From the NCBI RefSeq assembly GCF_037153975.1, contig NZ_JBBAYJ010000020.1:1-64000 (forward strand): 64,000 nucleotides of DNA. Direction: 5' to 3'. Below, piece by piece: positions 36,065 through 48,938 of this stretch (position 1 is the first letter of the stretch; every line of letters starts with the position of its first letter). The DNA is from Aquipuribacter sp. SD81. GTDB taxonomy: Bacteria; Actinomycetota; Actinomycetes; Actinomycetales; JBBAYJ01. The translations under genes were made by a program, and so were the position numbers. A model generated the notes under the pieces. It saw nothing but the letters and a program-made list of their open reading frames with translations. It was not told the DNA's origin and did not search any database.

Positions 36065-36895
36065 GTGCCCCGGCAGCGGACCATGAGGCGCATGACGTCG
36101 CGCGTGCTCACCCCGTGGCTCGGTCGCGCCCGACGACGGAAGTCGGTCGCAGCGACCGGCGAGGACGTCGCCGCCGGGTCGACTGCCGTCACCCGGGTCC
36201 TCGACCACGACTCGACGGAGGTGCGGGCCCTGCTGGCGGAGTGCCTTGCGTCCGCGCCTGCCGCTGACGTCACGGGGGTGCTGCGGGTCGCGCACGCGGC
36301 CATCGCGTCGCGGGTCCGGCCGGTGTACGCCGTCGACGACCTGCAGGCGGCCAGCCGCACCCTGCGGCTGGGGCGGGGCTCCTGCTCGCAGCGGCTGGCC
36401 CTGCTCGAGGCCGTGGCCCGGTCGGCGGGCGTGCCGACGCGGTCGCGCGGCCTGCTGCTGGACGGTCGCTTCTGGTACCCGAGGTTCCCCGGCCTGCGAG
36501 GCGTCGTCCCCGACGAGGTCGTCCTGGCGTGGCCGGAGCTCCGCGTCGACGGCACCTGGCTCGACCTCTCCGCCGTGCTCTCGGGCCCGGGCGGGTCCGC
36601 GGGAGGCGACGACGGCCGGCCGTTCACCAACGCCGGCGAGGAGACCCTCTTCGAGGCCGTCGGCCGTGGCGGTGCCCGCTGGGACGAGGCCCCGGGGTCG
36701 GCCTCGGACGCTCACGACGAGCCCCACGTCGGGTGCGACACGTGCAGCCTCTCGCGCTGGGTCCTGGCCGAGCTCGGCCGGTACGACACGCGTGAGGAGC
36801 TGTTCGCGGTCCACGGCCAGACCCTCTGCTGGCCCGCCCGCACCGCGGCGGGGCCCGTCCTCTCCCGGTGGTCGGCGGGCGCAGCCGGGCCATGA
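36065..36895 (+). CDS. Transglutaminase-like superfamily protein
   Basis: About 276 residues from GTG 36065; ATG 36083 or 36092 are alternatives. The middle has RGSCSQRLALLEAVARSAGVPTR, broken as a Cys on a helix start, then SRGLLL strands and a VDGTWLDLSAVL segment. Together they resemble the Cys/His/Asp core of transglutaminase-like proteins. A Cys pair, HVGCDTCSLSRW, lies near the C-terminus and could bind metal. The function is unknown. It is not obviously linked to csp. Confidence 0.66.
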   Translation: MPRQRTMRRMTSRVLTPWLGRARRRKSVAATGEDVAAGSTAVTRVLDHDSTEVRALLAECLASAPAADVTGVLRVAHAAIASRVRPVYAVDDLQAASRTLRLGRGSCSQRLALLEAVARSAGVPTRSRGLLLDGRFWYPRFPGLRGVVPDEVVLAWPELRVDGTWLDLSAVLSGPGGSAGGDDGRPFTNAGEETLFEAVGRGGARWDEAPGSASDAHDEPHVGCDTCSLSRWVLAELGRYDTREELFAVHGQTLCWPARTAAGPVLSRWSAGAAGP

Positions 36896-37207
36896 CGACC
36901 GCCCGATTGTTCGTCGTGGTCGGCCGGGTGGCCGGGTCCGGGCTTGGGTCCCGCCACGCCGGCCGGACCGGCGGGCCGTCCACCGCGGCCCCTCCTCGCA
37001 CGCCTCCGTCCACCGCCTCGGCCGCGGGGCGGCGCCCCAGCGCGGTTGACGGGCGAGCCCGGAGACCCCCGCCCCGCGCCACCGAGTGTCAGCCGGTTGC
37101 GGCACCCTTCCCGACGGCTCGGAGGTCGACCTCCCCAGGGCCAGCTGACCCGCACGGGCGCCTCGTGCAGGCCACATGAACCGACCGCAACGACCGAGGG
37201 AGACCAC
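36896..37207. other. Intergenic region, no gene seen
   Basis: About 310 bp of GC-rich sequence without a supported gene. A GAGGGAG ribosome-binding site at its right edge serves the acetyltransferase. Confidence 0.5.
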
Positions 37208-37834
37208 ATGTCCCGTCAGGACGAGTCGCGCCCGAGAGCGGCCGCCGCTGCCCGCCCGCACGTCGTCAAGCCGCTGTCGACGGAGACCTTCCCGGCCTGG
37301 CTCGCGCTGGCGCAGAAGCACAACGGCGTCTGGGGCGGCTGCTACTGCTCGTACTTCCACGGTGACACCGACGGGACCGTGAAGGCCGAGCACGACCGGG
37401 CGACGTTCAAGGAACGGCTCGTGGCGGAGGGGGTCGCGCACGCCGCGCTCGTCCTCGACGGCGACGCCGCCATCGCGTGGTGCCAGTACGGCAGCCCCGT
37501 CGAGCTGCCGAACATCTACCACCGCAAGCAGTACGACGCCGGGGAGACCCGCCCGGCGCCGTGGCGCATCACCTGCTTCTTCGTCGACCGCGACCACCGG
37601 CGCTCCGGCGTGGCCCGGGAGGCGCTGGACGGCGCCCTCGACCTGATCGCGCGGGCCGGCGGGGGTGAGGTGGTGTCCTTCCCGAACGAACCGGCCCCCG
37701 GCAAGCGCACGTCCTCCTCGTTCCTGCACAACGGCACCCGAGCCATGTTCGAGAAGGCCGGCTTCACCTTCGAGCGCCGCATCGGCACGAGCAAGACCGT
37801 GATGCGCAGGACGGTTCCCGACCTCCGCGGCTGA
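37208..37834 (+). CDS. GNAT-family N-acetyltransferase
   Basis: A 208-residue protein. ITCFFVDRDHRRSGVAREAL carries the acetyl-CoA-binding R-x-x-G-x-A motif (RRSGVA) of the GNAT fold. The N-terminal part (HNGVWGGCYCSYFHGD) is aromatic and Cys-rich, and the C-terminus has FEKAGFTFERRIG. The substrate is unknown. ATG 37208 follows GAGGGAG. It converges on pimA with 23 bp between the stops. Confidence 0.85.
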   Translation: MSRQDESRPRAAAAARPHVVKPLSTETFPAWLALAQKHNGVWGGCYCSYFHGDTDGTVKAEHDRATFKERLVAEGVAHAALVLDGDAAIAWCQYGSPVELPNIYHRKQYDAGETRPAPWRITCFFVDRDHRRSGVAREALDGALDLIARAGGGEVVSFPNEPAPGKRTSSSFLHNGTRAMFEKAGFTFERRIGTSKTVMRRTVPDLRG

Positions 37835-37857
37835 GCCCCCTCCACCGACCCCGACGG

Positions 37858-39432
37858 CTACGCGGTCACCGGCCACGACGCCGGCTGAGGGTCGGGCCCG
37901 CCCGTCGCGGCCCCGGGCGCACGGACGGTGGTGTCGGCGTCGTCGAGCTCGACGAGCGCGCGGCCGCCGCGACGGGCGCGGTCGTTGACGACCTCCCGCA
38001 CCTCGCGCAGCCGCGTGGTCGCCACGACCGCACCCGCCCGGACCACGGCCGGCAGCCGGGGGTCCCGGCACAGCGCTGTGGCGCGGTTGTGCGCGTCGAG
38101 GGCGAGCGCGCCGTCGGCTCGTCCCGCCTCGGCCTCCTCGCGCGCCAGGCCGCCGGCCTCGGCGAGAAGGCGGAGCACGTGCCCGTCGTCGTCGTGCAGA
38201 CCCACCGCGAGCGCCGCGCGCGCGAGGTCCCGCACCGCCGCGGCCCGCCGACCCAGCTCCTCGGCCACGAGGACCCGGCCGTCGGGGTCGTGACGGAGCC
38301 GGACCGCGAGGTCGTACGCGTGCTCCCACCGCTCGACGACCACCGGCCAGTCGAAGTCACGCGCCCGGGTCGCCGCCGCGCGGTCCCGAGCCGGACCGCG
38401 CAGCAGCACCCGGACGACGGCGTCGGCGAGGGCGCCGGGCTCCCCCGGGGGCACGAGCGTTCCCGTCCCGGCGAGGACGTCGCGGAAGGCGGGCAGGTCG
38501 GAGGCGACGACCGCCGTGCCGACCGACATGGCCTCGACGAGGACGAGGCCGAAGCTCTCCCCGCCACGGTGGGGGGCGACGAGCACGTCGGCGCCGGCCA
38601 CGAGGCGGCGCTTCTCCCCCTCCCCTACCGCCCCGACCGCGCTCGCGCCGGGCGGCAGACCCCCTGCGGCCCCACCACGTGGTCCGACCACGACGAGCCG
38701 GGCCCCGGGTACGCGCGAGCGCACCCCCGGCCACGCGGCGAGGAGCACGTCGACACCCTTGCGCGGCTCGTCGGCCCGGCCGACCACCACGGCGGTCGGT
38801 GGCCCGGCCCGCTGCCGCGGGGTGCGCGCCCACCCGCCGACGTCGACGCCGTTCGGCACCACGAGCGCGCTGCGCCCCAGGTGGTCGACGACCGTGCGCC
38901 GGGCGTGCTCGCTGACGGCGCTCAGCACGTCGACGCCCCGCAGCACCGCCCCGACGTGCCGGGCCGCGCCCCGCAGGGCCCGGGACCGCCCGGCCGGTCC
39001 CGGGGCGATGCTCACGTGGACGGTGGCCGCCACCGCCGGCCGCGATCCGCCGGCCCGCGCGAGCCGGCGCAGGGCGGAGTGGCCGATGCCCGGCGGGACC
39101 GGCTCGTGGACGTGCACGACGTCGAAGCCGCCGTCGGCGGCCCAGTCGGCCGCCTCCGCCCGCGCCGCGGGTCCGACGGCCAGCCGCGCGGTCGAGCCGT
39201 TGGTGGGGACCGCGACCACCCGCCCGGCGTCACGGACGGCGACCCCCTCGGCGACGCCGGCCACGGCCCCGGGCCCGGACCGCGGGCCGAGCACCTCGAC
39301 ACGGTGCCCGCGGGCCGCGAGCGCCCCGGCGAGCCCGAGCACCTGCTCGCGGACCCCGCCGGGCACGTCGAGGTCGTACGGGCACAGCAGGCCGACGGCG
39401 AGCCGCCCGGCCGGCGGCGCGGCCGCGCTCAC
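37858..39432 (-). CDS. pimA: PimA-like phosphatidylinositol mannosyltransferase with extra C-terminal domain
   Basis: A 524-residue protein. Residues ~10-385 are a GT4 glycosyltransferase: YDLDVPGGVREQVLGLA, VVHVHEPVPPGIGHSAL, VVVGRADEPRKGVDVLL and APHRGGESFGLVLVEAM. This matches PimA, which adds the first mannose to phosphatidylinositol. The remaining ~135 residues are charged and helical, without PimA counterpart. They may be a fused neighbour; a LemA-like resemblance is only a guess. The GTG overlaps the acyltransferase stop by 4 bp. Confidence 0.88.
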   Translation of the reverse strand: MSAAAPPAGRLAVGLLCPYDLDVPGGVREQVLGLAGALAARGHRVEVLGPRSGPGAVAGVAEGVAVRDAGRVVAVPTNGSTARLAVGPAARAEAADWAADGGFDVVHVHEPVPPGIGHSALRRLARAGGSRPAVAATVHVSIAPGPAGRSRALRGAARHVGAVLRGVDVLSAVSEHARRTVVDHLGRSALVVPNGVDVGGWARTPRQRAGPPTAVVVGRADEPRKGVDVLLAAWPGVRSRVPGARLVVVGPRGGAAGGLPPGASAVGAVGEGEKRRLVAGADVLVAPHRGGESFGLVLVEAMSVGTAVVASDLPAFRDVLAGTGTLVPPGEPGALADAVVRVLLRGPARDRAAATRARDFDWPVVVERWEHAYDLAVRLRHDPDGRVLVAEELGRRAAAVRDLARAALAVGLHDDDGHVLRLLAEAGGLAREEAEAGRADGALALDAHNRATALCRDPRLPAVVRAGAVVATTRLREVREVVNDRARRGGRALVELDDADTTVRAPGAATGGPDPQPASWPVTA

Positions 39433-40397
39433 GGGCCCGCCGCCGCGTCGGACGCGTCCGGTCGGGGCTCGACGTCGGCGGCGAACACCCGCTGGAGCAT
39501 GTGCCAGTCGGCCGGCGTGCCGCGGATGCTCTCCCCCAGCGCGTGGGCGACCTGTGCCGTGGCCCGACGGACGGTCTCCGGGGCGTCGTCGGGCACCTCG
39601 ACGGCGTCGTGGAACCGGATGCGCAGCCCGTAGCCGGACGGCGAGCGGTGGTCCGGGCGGTACGTGAGCCCGACGGGCAGCAGCAGCGCGCCGGTCCGGC
39701 CGGCGAGCACGGCCGGCCCCGCCGCGAGGTGGGCCGGCTCGCCCAGCAGGTCGACGGCGACCCCGCGCCGCGAGAGGTCCCGGTCGGCCAGCAGGCACAC
39801 GAGCCCGCCACGACGCAGCTCGGCGAGCAGGGTCGCGGTGACCTCCGGATCGTCGTGGGCGAGCACCCGGATGCCGAGCGCCTGCCGGTAGCGGACGAAG
39901 CGGTCGTAGACGCTCGCCGGGCGCAGCCGCTCCGCGACGGTCGTCACGGGGGCCAGCACGTGGTGCGCCCAGGCCCCGGCGTGGTCCCAGTTGCCGAGGT
40001 GGGCGAGCGCGACGACCGCGCCGCGCCCGCTCGCAACCGCCTCCGGCAGCAGGTCCGGGCCCTCGGTGGTGACGGTGCCGACGACACGCTCGCGGTCCCA
40101 GTCCTGCAGGCGGAAGGCGTCGCACCAGTAGCGCAGGTAGGACCGGACGGCCTCGCGCACGAGCGGCTCCGGCACCTGTCCTCCCGGCAGCGCCCGCGCC
40201 AGGTTGGCCCGCAGGCGGCGGACACCGCGGCCGTCGCGGCGGGCGACGAGGTCCGCGACGGCGTCGGCGAGCCGGTACGCCGTGGCCTCCGGCAGCAGCC
40301 GCACGACCCGCCACGCGAGCAGGTACCCCCAGGCGCCGACGCGCTCGGACAGCCGCGCGCCCGGGGAGCGCCCGCGACCGGGACCGGTGCGGCTCAC
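39429..40397 (-). CDS. patA: Phosphatidylinositol mannoside acyltransferase
   Basis: A 322-residue LpxL/HtrB-superfamily acyltransferase. The catalytic HX4D motif is HLGNWD (near residue 130), and DRDLSRRGVAVDLLGEPAHL is the acceptor-side conserved stretch. Between pgsA and pimA, this family acylates the mannose of PIMs at the inner membrane. GTGA overlaps link it to both neighbours. Confidence 0.9.
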   Translation of the reverse strand: MSRTGPGRGRSPGARLSERVGAWGYLLAWRVVRLLPEATAYRLADAVADLVARRDGRGVRRLRANLARALPGGQVPEPLVREAVRSYLRYWCDAFRLQDWDRERVVGTVTTEGPDLLPEAVASGRGAVVALAHLGNWDHAGAWAHHVLAPVTTVAERLRPASVYDRFVRYRQALGIRVLAHDDPEVTATLLAELRRGGLVCLLADRDLSRRGVAVDLLGEPAHLAAGPAVLAGRTGALLLPVGLTYRPDHRSPSGYGLRIRFHDAVEVPDDAPETVRRATAQVAHALGESIRGTPADWHMLQRVFAADVEPRPDASDAAAGP

Positions 40398-41038
40398 CGT
40401 CCGGCGGGCAGGTCGCTCGGGTCGACCGCGGGCGAGGAGCCGAGCGCTCGCCGGACGCGCGCGGCGCGCTGCGCGGTGGTGACGAGGCTCGCGAGCAGCA
40501 GGAGGGCGAGGACGGCGTGCAGCACGACCACCGGCACCCCGAGCGCCTGCACCGACCACGTCGCGGTGATGCCGAGGGCGAGCCGGTCGCCGCGCTCGGC
40601 GAGCCCGTTGTCGGCCGCGACGCCCATGCTCTCGGCCTTCGCGCGGGCGTACGGCACGAGCGCGCCGGCCCCCACGACGAGGACCGCGAGCACGAGCCCG
40701 ACCGTGTCGCCCTGGAGGTGGAACCAGATGGCGAGCGCGCCGAAGATGCTCGCGTCGGCGACCCGGTCGAGCGTGGAGTCGAGGAACGCGCCCCAGCGGG
40801 TGCTGCGGCCCGACAGCCGGGCGACCGTCCCGTCGAGGCTGTCGAACATCGCGAAGCCGAAGAGCAGCCACGCCCCCAGCTCCAGCCGGCCGGCCGGCCA
40901 CAGCGCGAAGGCGGTGACGACGACCCCGACGGTGCCGACCACCGTCACGGCGTCGGGGCCGACCCCGAGCGCCACGAGGCCGCGGCCGGGGACGGTCATG
41001 ACGGCTCGCACGGTCCCCCGCAGCCGTCGGGCTAGCAC
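40394..41038 (-). CDS. pgsA: CDP-alcohol phosphatidyltransferase (phosphatidylinositol phosphate synthase)
   Basis: A 214-residue membrane protein. The CDP-alcohol transferase motif appears as DSLDGTVARLSGRSTRWGAF followed by LDSTLDRVAD, and several hydrophobic helices surround it. In this operon position the family joins CDP-diacylglycerol and inositol phosphate to start PIM synthesis. GTG 41038, overlapping the HIT-gene end, gives the N-terminal helix of relatives. ATG 40999 would cut into it. Confidence 0.9.
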   Translation of the reverse strand: MLARRLRGTVRAVMTVPGRGLVALGVGPDAVTVVGTVGVVVTAFALWPAGRLELGAWLLFGFAMFDSLDGTVARLSGRSTRWGAFLDSTLDRVADASIFGALAIWFHLQGDTVGLVLAVLVVGAGALVPYARAKAESMGVAADNGLAERGDRLALGITATWSVQALGVPVVVLHAVLALLLLASLVTTAQRAARVRRALGSSPAVDPSDLPAGR

Positions 41039-41613
41039 GCGCCCTCCCACGCCTCGGCGAGCATGCGCCGGGTGTCGGCGAGCAGGACGGGCACGGCCTT
41101 GGTCTGCGCGACGATCGGCAGGAAGTTGCTGTCGCCGCCCCAGCGCGGGACGACATGCTGGTGCAGGTGCGCGGCGACCCCGGCGCCCGCGACCGGGCCC
41201 TGGTTCATGCCGAGGTTGAACCCGTGCGGGGACGACACCTCGCGGAGCACCCGCATGGCCGAGCGGGTGAGCGAGGCGACGCCGGCGACCTCGTCGTCGG
41301 TGAGGTCCGTGTAGTCCGCGACGTGGCGGTAGGGGCACACGAGCAGGTGCCCGGGGTTGTACGGGTAGAGGTTGAGCACGGCGAAGGCGTGCTCTCCGCG
41401 CGCCACGACGAGGCCGTCGGCGTCGCTCAGGGTCGGCGCGCGGCAGAACGGGCACTGCTGCTCGGAGTCGTCGCCGGGCTTGTTCTCCCCCGCGAGGTAC
41501 GCCCACCGGTGCGGCGTCCACAGCCGCTCGAAGCCGTCGGAGACGCCGGCGAGCGAGCCGGGGTCGACCGCACCCCCGCCCGGGGCGGGTCCGGCCGGCT
41601 CCTCCGGGGGCAC
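41032..41613 (-). CDS. HIT-family hydrolase/AP4A phosphorylase-like
   Basis: A 193-residue HIT-domain protein. HLHQHVVPRW carries the histidine triad and CPFCRAP a zinc-binding Cys pair. The mycobacterial protein at the same position next to pgsA is reported as an AP4A phosphorylase, so this is the likely activity. About 30 N-terminal Pro/Gly residues depend on the GTG at 41613, which lies 6 bp after the thrS stop. Confidence 0.9.
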   Translation of the reverse strand: MPPEEPAGPAPGGGAVDPGSLAGVSDGFERLWTPHRWAYLAGENKPGDDSEQQCPFCRAPTLSDADGLVVARGEHAFAVLNLYPYNPGHLLVCPYRHVADYTDLTDDEVAGVASLTRSAMRVLREVSSPHGFNLGMNQGPVAGAGVAAHLHQHVVPRWGGDSNFLPIVAQTKAVPVLLADTRRMLAEAWEGAC

Positions 41614-41618
41614 GCCGC

Positions 41619-43610
<1,992 letters not shown>

Positions 43611-43709
43611 GGGCGCAACGGTAGTGGCGACGGACGGGCCGTCCTCGCCCGCGGTCGGTGACAGGACGGTGCCGCGCCGCGTGGGGTCATACCGGGGGCA
43701 TACGCCGGT

Positions 43710-45731
<2,022 letters not shown>

Positions 45732-45791
45732 CGGCCGAGTGTAGGGAGCGCCCCGACCCCGCCGGACGGCCCGGAGGAGCAGACTGCCGTC

Positions 45792-46565
45792 ATGGTCATC
45801 GGTGCGGTGCCCGCCGGCGGCGGCGAGGTCGGCGGCCCGACGGGCTACAGCTACCGCGCGCTCGTCGTGCGCGCCCCGCGCGACACGGTGCTCACCCGTC
45901 TCGCCGGTCTCGGCTTCTCCGGCTGGGTGGGTCCGCAGGAGGGCGACGACGTCGTGGCCGTGCCGTCCGGCGCGTGCACCTTCGTCGCCGCCGGCGGGCG
46001 CGACCTCGAGGCCGTCGGCACGGCGCTGGCCGCCGGGGGGTCCGCGACCCTCGCGGCGGAGGTCGTCCGGGACCGGCTGCTGGAGCTGCTCGTGTGGCCG
46101 CCCGGCGCGGAGCAGCCGCTGCGCTACCGCAGCGACCCGTCGGTGGTCGACGAGGAGCTGCTCGACGAGCCCACCGGCGTGGAGCACACGTCGGCGGTCG
46201 CCGCCACCTTCGGTGCGGCGCGGCGCGCCGACGCCCTCGCCGACGAGCTCGCCGAGGAGCGCGACCCCACCGAGCACATCGAGTCCGAGCGCCTCGACCG
46301 GGCGCTGCGTCTGCTCGGGCTGCCGTCGTGGCCCGTGTCGGCGTGGCGGCTGCCGCGCTACGTGCCGGGAGGCCCCGAGCGCTCCTCGCTCGTGCGGCTG
46401 CGCGCCGGCCGCACCGGCTGGCGGGGCGTGCTCGTCGGGCCGCCGGTCGCGTGGGGACGCCGGGTGCGGCAGACGACGACGCGGCGCGGCTCCGGACCCC
46501 GGCGCGACGTCCCGGACGGCGGGCTCCCGTCGACGGGCACGGACATCCCGCCGGAGCTGTGGTGA
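45792..46565 (+). CDS. Conserved hypothetical protein (actinobacterial type)
   Basis: A 257-residue soluble protein with well-spread charged residues ([39 protein letters not shown]). I do not recognise a domain. It starts at ATG 45792, divergent from recQ by about 60 bp, and ends 3 bp before the tRNA-Val on the other strand. The length and composition look like a real gene. Confidence 0.7.
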   Translation: MVIGAVPAGGGEVGGPTGYSYRALVVRAPRDTVLTRLAGLGFSGWVGPQEGDDVVAVPSGACTFVAAGGRDLEAVGTALAAGGSATLAAEVVRDRLLELLVWPPGAEQPLRYRSDPSVVDEELLDEPTGVEHTSAVAATFGAARRADALADELAEERDPTEHIESERLDRALRLLGLPSWPVSAWRLPRYVPGGPERSSLVRLRAGRTGWRGVLVGPPVAWGRRVRQTTTRRGSGPRRDVPDGGLPSTGTDIPPELW

Positions 46566-46568
46566 GGG

Positions 46569-46641
46569 TGGGCGGTACTGGACTCGAACCAGCGACCCCG
46601 TCGGTGTGAACGACGTGCTCTACCAACTGAGCTAACCGCCC
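46569..46641 (-). tRNA. tRNA-Val (anticodon CAC)
   Basis: On the minus strand GGGCGGT pairs with ACCGCCC. The anticodon arm CGTCG-TTCACAC-CGACG gives CAC, for GTG codons. The T-arm is CTGGTTCGAGTCCAG. The discriminator is A and no CCA is encoded. Confidence 0.95.
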
Positions 46642-46731
46642 GCGGGCGGCCCGGTCACGGCCGCCGGGAGCATCGTAGGGGATGCGCGGGCAGCCGCGCG
46701 CACGCCCCGTAGCGGCCTCCCGGCCGGGTGG

Positions 46732-47367
46732 TCAGCCGACGCCGGGGACGCGGTCGAGCACGTCGCGGACCGGACCGGGCAGCCACGACGGCGCGCCGGT
46801 CACGAGCAGACCCACCCACAGGGCGAGGGCGAGCGCAACGAGCGTGACGAGCGCGACCGCGGTGCCGAGGACCGCGCGCCTTCGGGGCGAGTTCGCGGCG
46901 TAGTGACGGCGGGCCTCCACCAGGCGCACCCACAGGCCGTGGCGCACGCGCTGCGCCCAGCCGAACTCCGTCGACAGGATCGCCAGGGCGAGGAAAACCG
47001 TCGCCCACCCCTGCCCGGGTCCCGGGATCATGACGACGCCCGCGACGAGCAGCACCCCACCGACCAGGCCCACCCCCAGCCGCCAGCCGATCCGTCCGGC
47101 CGGCGTACGGCGCACCCGGCGGCGCACGAGCCGCACCCGGGCCGACAGCCGGCGGAAGCGCCGGCGGGCGCGGGCGACCCGGGGGTGCAGGGCCTGCCCC
47201 GGCAGGGCGTAGCCGTGGCGGCGGTCGTGGGCCGGGACGTCGTCCGGGCCCGGTCCCGGCCCGCGCCCGACAGCGCCGTCGTCGGCCCGGGCCGCTGTGC
47301 GTGCGCCGGGCCCGGTAGGAGGCCCCACCGTGCCAGGGTACGGCGGCGAGGGTGTGCGCCTGCTCAC
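46732..47367 (-). CDS. PGPGW-family (TIGR02611-like) membrane protein
   Basis: A 211-residue protein. About 90 basic residues are followed by a transmembrane helix with MIPGPGQGWATVFLALAIL, the PGPGW signature of this small membrane family, and a further C-terminal hydrophobic helix (AVALVTLVALALALWVGLLV). The function is unknown. The GTG start at 47367 is uncertain; a start closer to the first helix is possible. Confidence 0.78.
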   Translation of the reverse strand: MSRRTPSPPYPGTVGPPTGPGARTAARADDGAVGRGPGPGPDDVPAHDRRHGYALPGQALHPRVARARRRFRRLSARVRLVRRRVRRTPAGRIGWRLGVGLVGGVLLVAGVVMIPGPGQGWATVFLALAILSTEFGWAQRVRHGLWVRLVEARRHYAANSPRRRAVLGTAVALVTLVALALALWVGLLVTGAPSWLPGPVRDVLDRVPGVG

Positions 47368-47528
47368 GGTGGGTGCCGACGGCCTGCGGACGGGTGGCGC
47401 GCGGTGCGCCGTCCGGGTGAGCGCGCGTCGCGGGGGATGTTTGCGCGCGCCCTGACGCGGGAACGTCGGACCTACCGCAGCAGGGCAGTCGGACGGCGCG
47501 CCGGACGACCCACCAGGAGGAGAGACCC

Positions 47529-47951
47529 GTGGTCGAGAAGCACAAGGTGGACGTGGACGTCGAGGTCACCCTGCGTCTGGTCGTCCCCGACTCCGGCCCC
47601 GTGCCGCTGCCGGTGTCGCTGCGGTACTCCGCCTCCGACCCCTACGCGGTGCGCGCCCTGTTCCGCGGCGGCGACGGCGAGACCTCGGTCGAGTGGGTCT
47701 TCGCCCGCGACCTCCTCGTGGAGGGCCTGGAGAAGGCGAGCGGCCTCGGCGACGTGCACGTCTGGCCGTCGCGGGGCACCGACGGCGACATCGTCGTCCT
47801 CGCGCTCTCCTCCCCCGACGGCCGTGCGGTCCTGCACGCCGACGCCGACGACCTGCGCCTCTTCGTCGGCCGGACGCTCGCGGTGGTCCCGAGCGGGGCC
47901 GAGCAGCAGCACATGGACCTCGACGACGTGGTCGCGCGTCTCACGGCCTGA
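47529..47951 (+). CDS. SsgA-family sporulation/cell-division regulator
   Basis: A 140-residue protein with LRYSASDPYAVRALFRGGDG, VEWVFARDLLVEGL and GDVHVWPSRGTDGDIVVLAL, the pattern of SsgA-like proteins. The best-known member, SsgB, positions FtsZ for septation in Streptomyces; others modulate cell-wall sites. GTG 47529 follows GGAGGAGAG. Which subfamily it belongs to cannot be told. Confidence 0.92.
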   Translation: MVEKHKVDVDVEVTLRLVVPDSGPVPLPVSLRYSASDPYAVRALFRGGDGETSVEWVFARDLLVEGLEKASGLGDVHVWPSRGTDGDIVVLALSSPDGRAVLHADADDLRLFVGRTLAVVPSGAEQQHMDLDDVVARLTA

Positions 47952-48033
47952 GGGCACCCGACCTGCGGGTTTGGCCTCCCCCGAGGCCTGGGCTAATCTT
48001 CTCAGCACGCCCGGGGGCCACCCCGAGCAGCAT

Positions 48034-48106
48034 GCGGACGTAGCGCAGTTGGTAGCGCATCACCTTGCCAAGGTGAGGGTCGCGGGTTCGAGTCCCGTCG
48101 TCCGCT
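48034..48106 (+). tRNA. tRNA-Gly (anticodon GCC)
   Basis: Acceptor arms GCGGACG and CGTCCGC pair. The anticodon arm TCACC-TTGCCAA-GGTGA gives GCC, and the T-arm is CGGGTTCGAGTCCCG. It is the first of a three-tRNA cluster. Confidence 0.96.
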
Positions 48107-48151
48107 CTGAGCCGTCCCGCACGGTGGCACTCGTCGCGGGTGCCGGCACGT

Positions 48152-48222
48152 GGTGGAGTGGCCGAGAGGCGAGGCAACGGCCTGCAAAGCCGTGTACACG
48201 GGTTCGAATCCCGTCTCCACCT
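48152..48222 (+). tRNA. tRNA-Cys (anticodon GCA)
   Basis: Arms GGTGGAG and CTCCACC pair. The anticodon arm ACGGC-CTGCAAA-GCCGT gives GCA. T-arm CGGGTTCGAATCCCG. It lies 45 bp after tRNA-Gly. Confidence 0.95.
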
Positions 48223-48230
48223 CTCACAGA

Positions 48231-48305
48231 GGGCGATTGGCGCAGTGGTAGCGCGCTTCCTTGACACGGAAGAGGTCACTGGTTCGAACCCAGTATCGCC
48301 CACCA
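48231..48305 (+). tRNA. tRNA-Val (anticodon GAC)
   Basis: Arms GGGCGAT and ATCGCCC pair, with discriminator A and an encoded CCA. The anticodon arm CTTCC-TTGACAC-GGAAG gives GAC. It follows tRNA-Cys by 8 bp. Confidence 0.96.
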
Positions 48306-48312
48306 GCACGAA

Positions 48313-48352
48313 ACGGCCCCTGACCTGCGAGTACACGCAGGGCAGGGGCCGT
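48313..48352 (+). terminator. Terminator of the Gly-Cys-Val tRNA cluster
   Basis: A 10-bp outer stem ACGGCCCCTG / CAGGGGCCGT encloses an inner CCTGCG / CGCAGG stem. It starts 7 bp after the last tRNA, which fits an intrinsic terminator. Confidence 0.85.
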
Positions 48353-48436
48353 CGTCGTCCCGGCGGCCCCGTCGGTCACCACCCGCCCAAGCGGCGCGCA
48401 AGCCGGGCCCAAGCCGCCCGGAGCAGCCTCGACGGC

Positions 48437-48898
48437 ATGAACAGAATCCTCTCCCGGACGGCCGCCGCCGCCGGCGTCGCCGCCTGGCTCATGTCGACGA
48501 CCCTGCAGGTCTACCGCTCGACCCGGGGCACGGGCCTCGCGGTCGACAGCCTCGCGCCCGGCGCCGCCGTCGCGCTGCTCGCCCTCATCGCGATGTCGCT
48601 CGCACTGCTCACGGACCGGCGCTGGGCGTGGTGGACCAACCTCGCGGTGGCTGCCGCCTTCTTCCTGCAGGCGCCCTTCCTCTACTGGCCGCTCGTGTAC
48701 GACGCGCGCCCGCTCGAGGTGTGGGACTGGCTGGAGGGCACGTGGTTCACGGCCCTGCTGCTGCTCGTCTGCGCGTGCGCGGTCCTGCGGCTCGCGACGT
48801 GGTCCCGCCGCTGGGTGCCCGTCGACGCCACCGGCCGCGACGCGCGGCCGGACCGTCCGGACCGTCCGGACCGCGTCGCCCTCGCCGGGAGGGCGTGA
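48437..48898 (+). CDS. Hypothetical four-helix membrane protein
   Basis: A 153-residue protein with hydrophobic helices near residues 8-25, 38-60 (AAVALLALIAMSLALL), 66-88 (NLAVAAAFFLQAPFLYWPLV) and 100-120 (FTALLLLVCACAVLRLA). The tail repeats DRPDRPDR from tandem CGGACCGTC units. No family is recognised. The start is ATG 48437, about 85 bp after the tRNA terminator. Confidence 0.72.
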   Translation: MNRILSRTAAAAGVAAWLMSTTLQVYRSTRGTGLAVDSLAPGAAVALLALIAMSLALLTDRRWAWWTNLAVAAAFFLQAPFLYWPLVYDARPLEVWDWLEGTWFTALLLLVCACAVLRLATWSRRWVPVDATGRDARPDRPDRPDRVALAGRA

Positions 48899-48938
48899 GC
48901 GCCACAGCAGGCCTTGACAGGCCGGACGCCACGCCAGC

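Noticed and set aside
43611-43709. Possible T-box leader at thrS
   Set aside because: thrS is on the minus strand, so its leader would lie above 43610, where only 99 bp remain before recQ coding sequence. No T-box consensus is seen.
48034-48305. tRNA cluster as an integration site of a genomic island
   Set aside because: No integrase, duplicated tRNA 3' end or foreign DNA lies next to it; the accessory region is 10 kb away.
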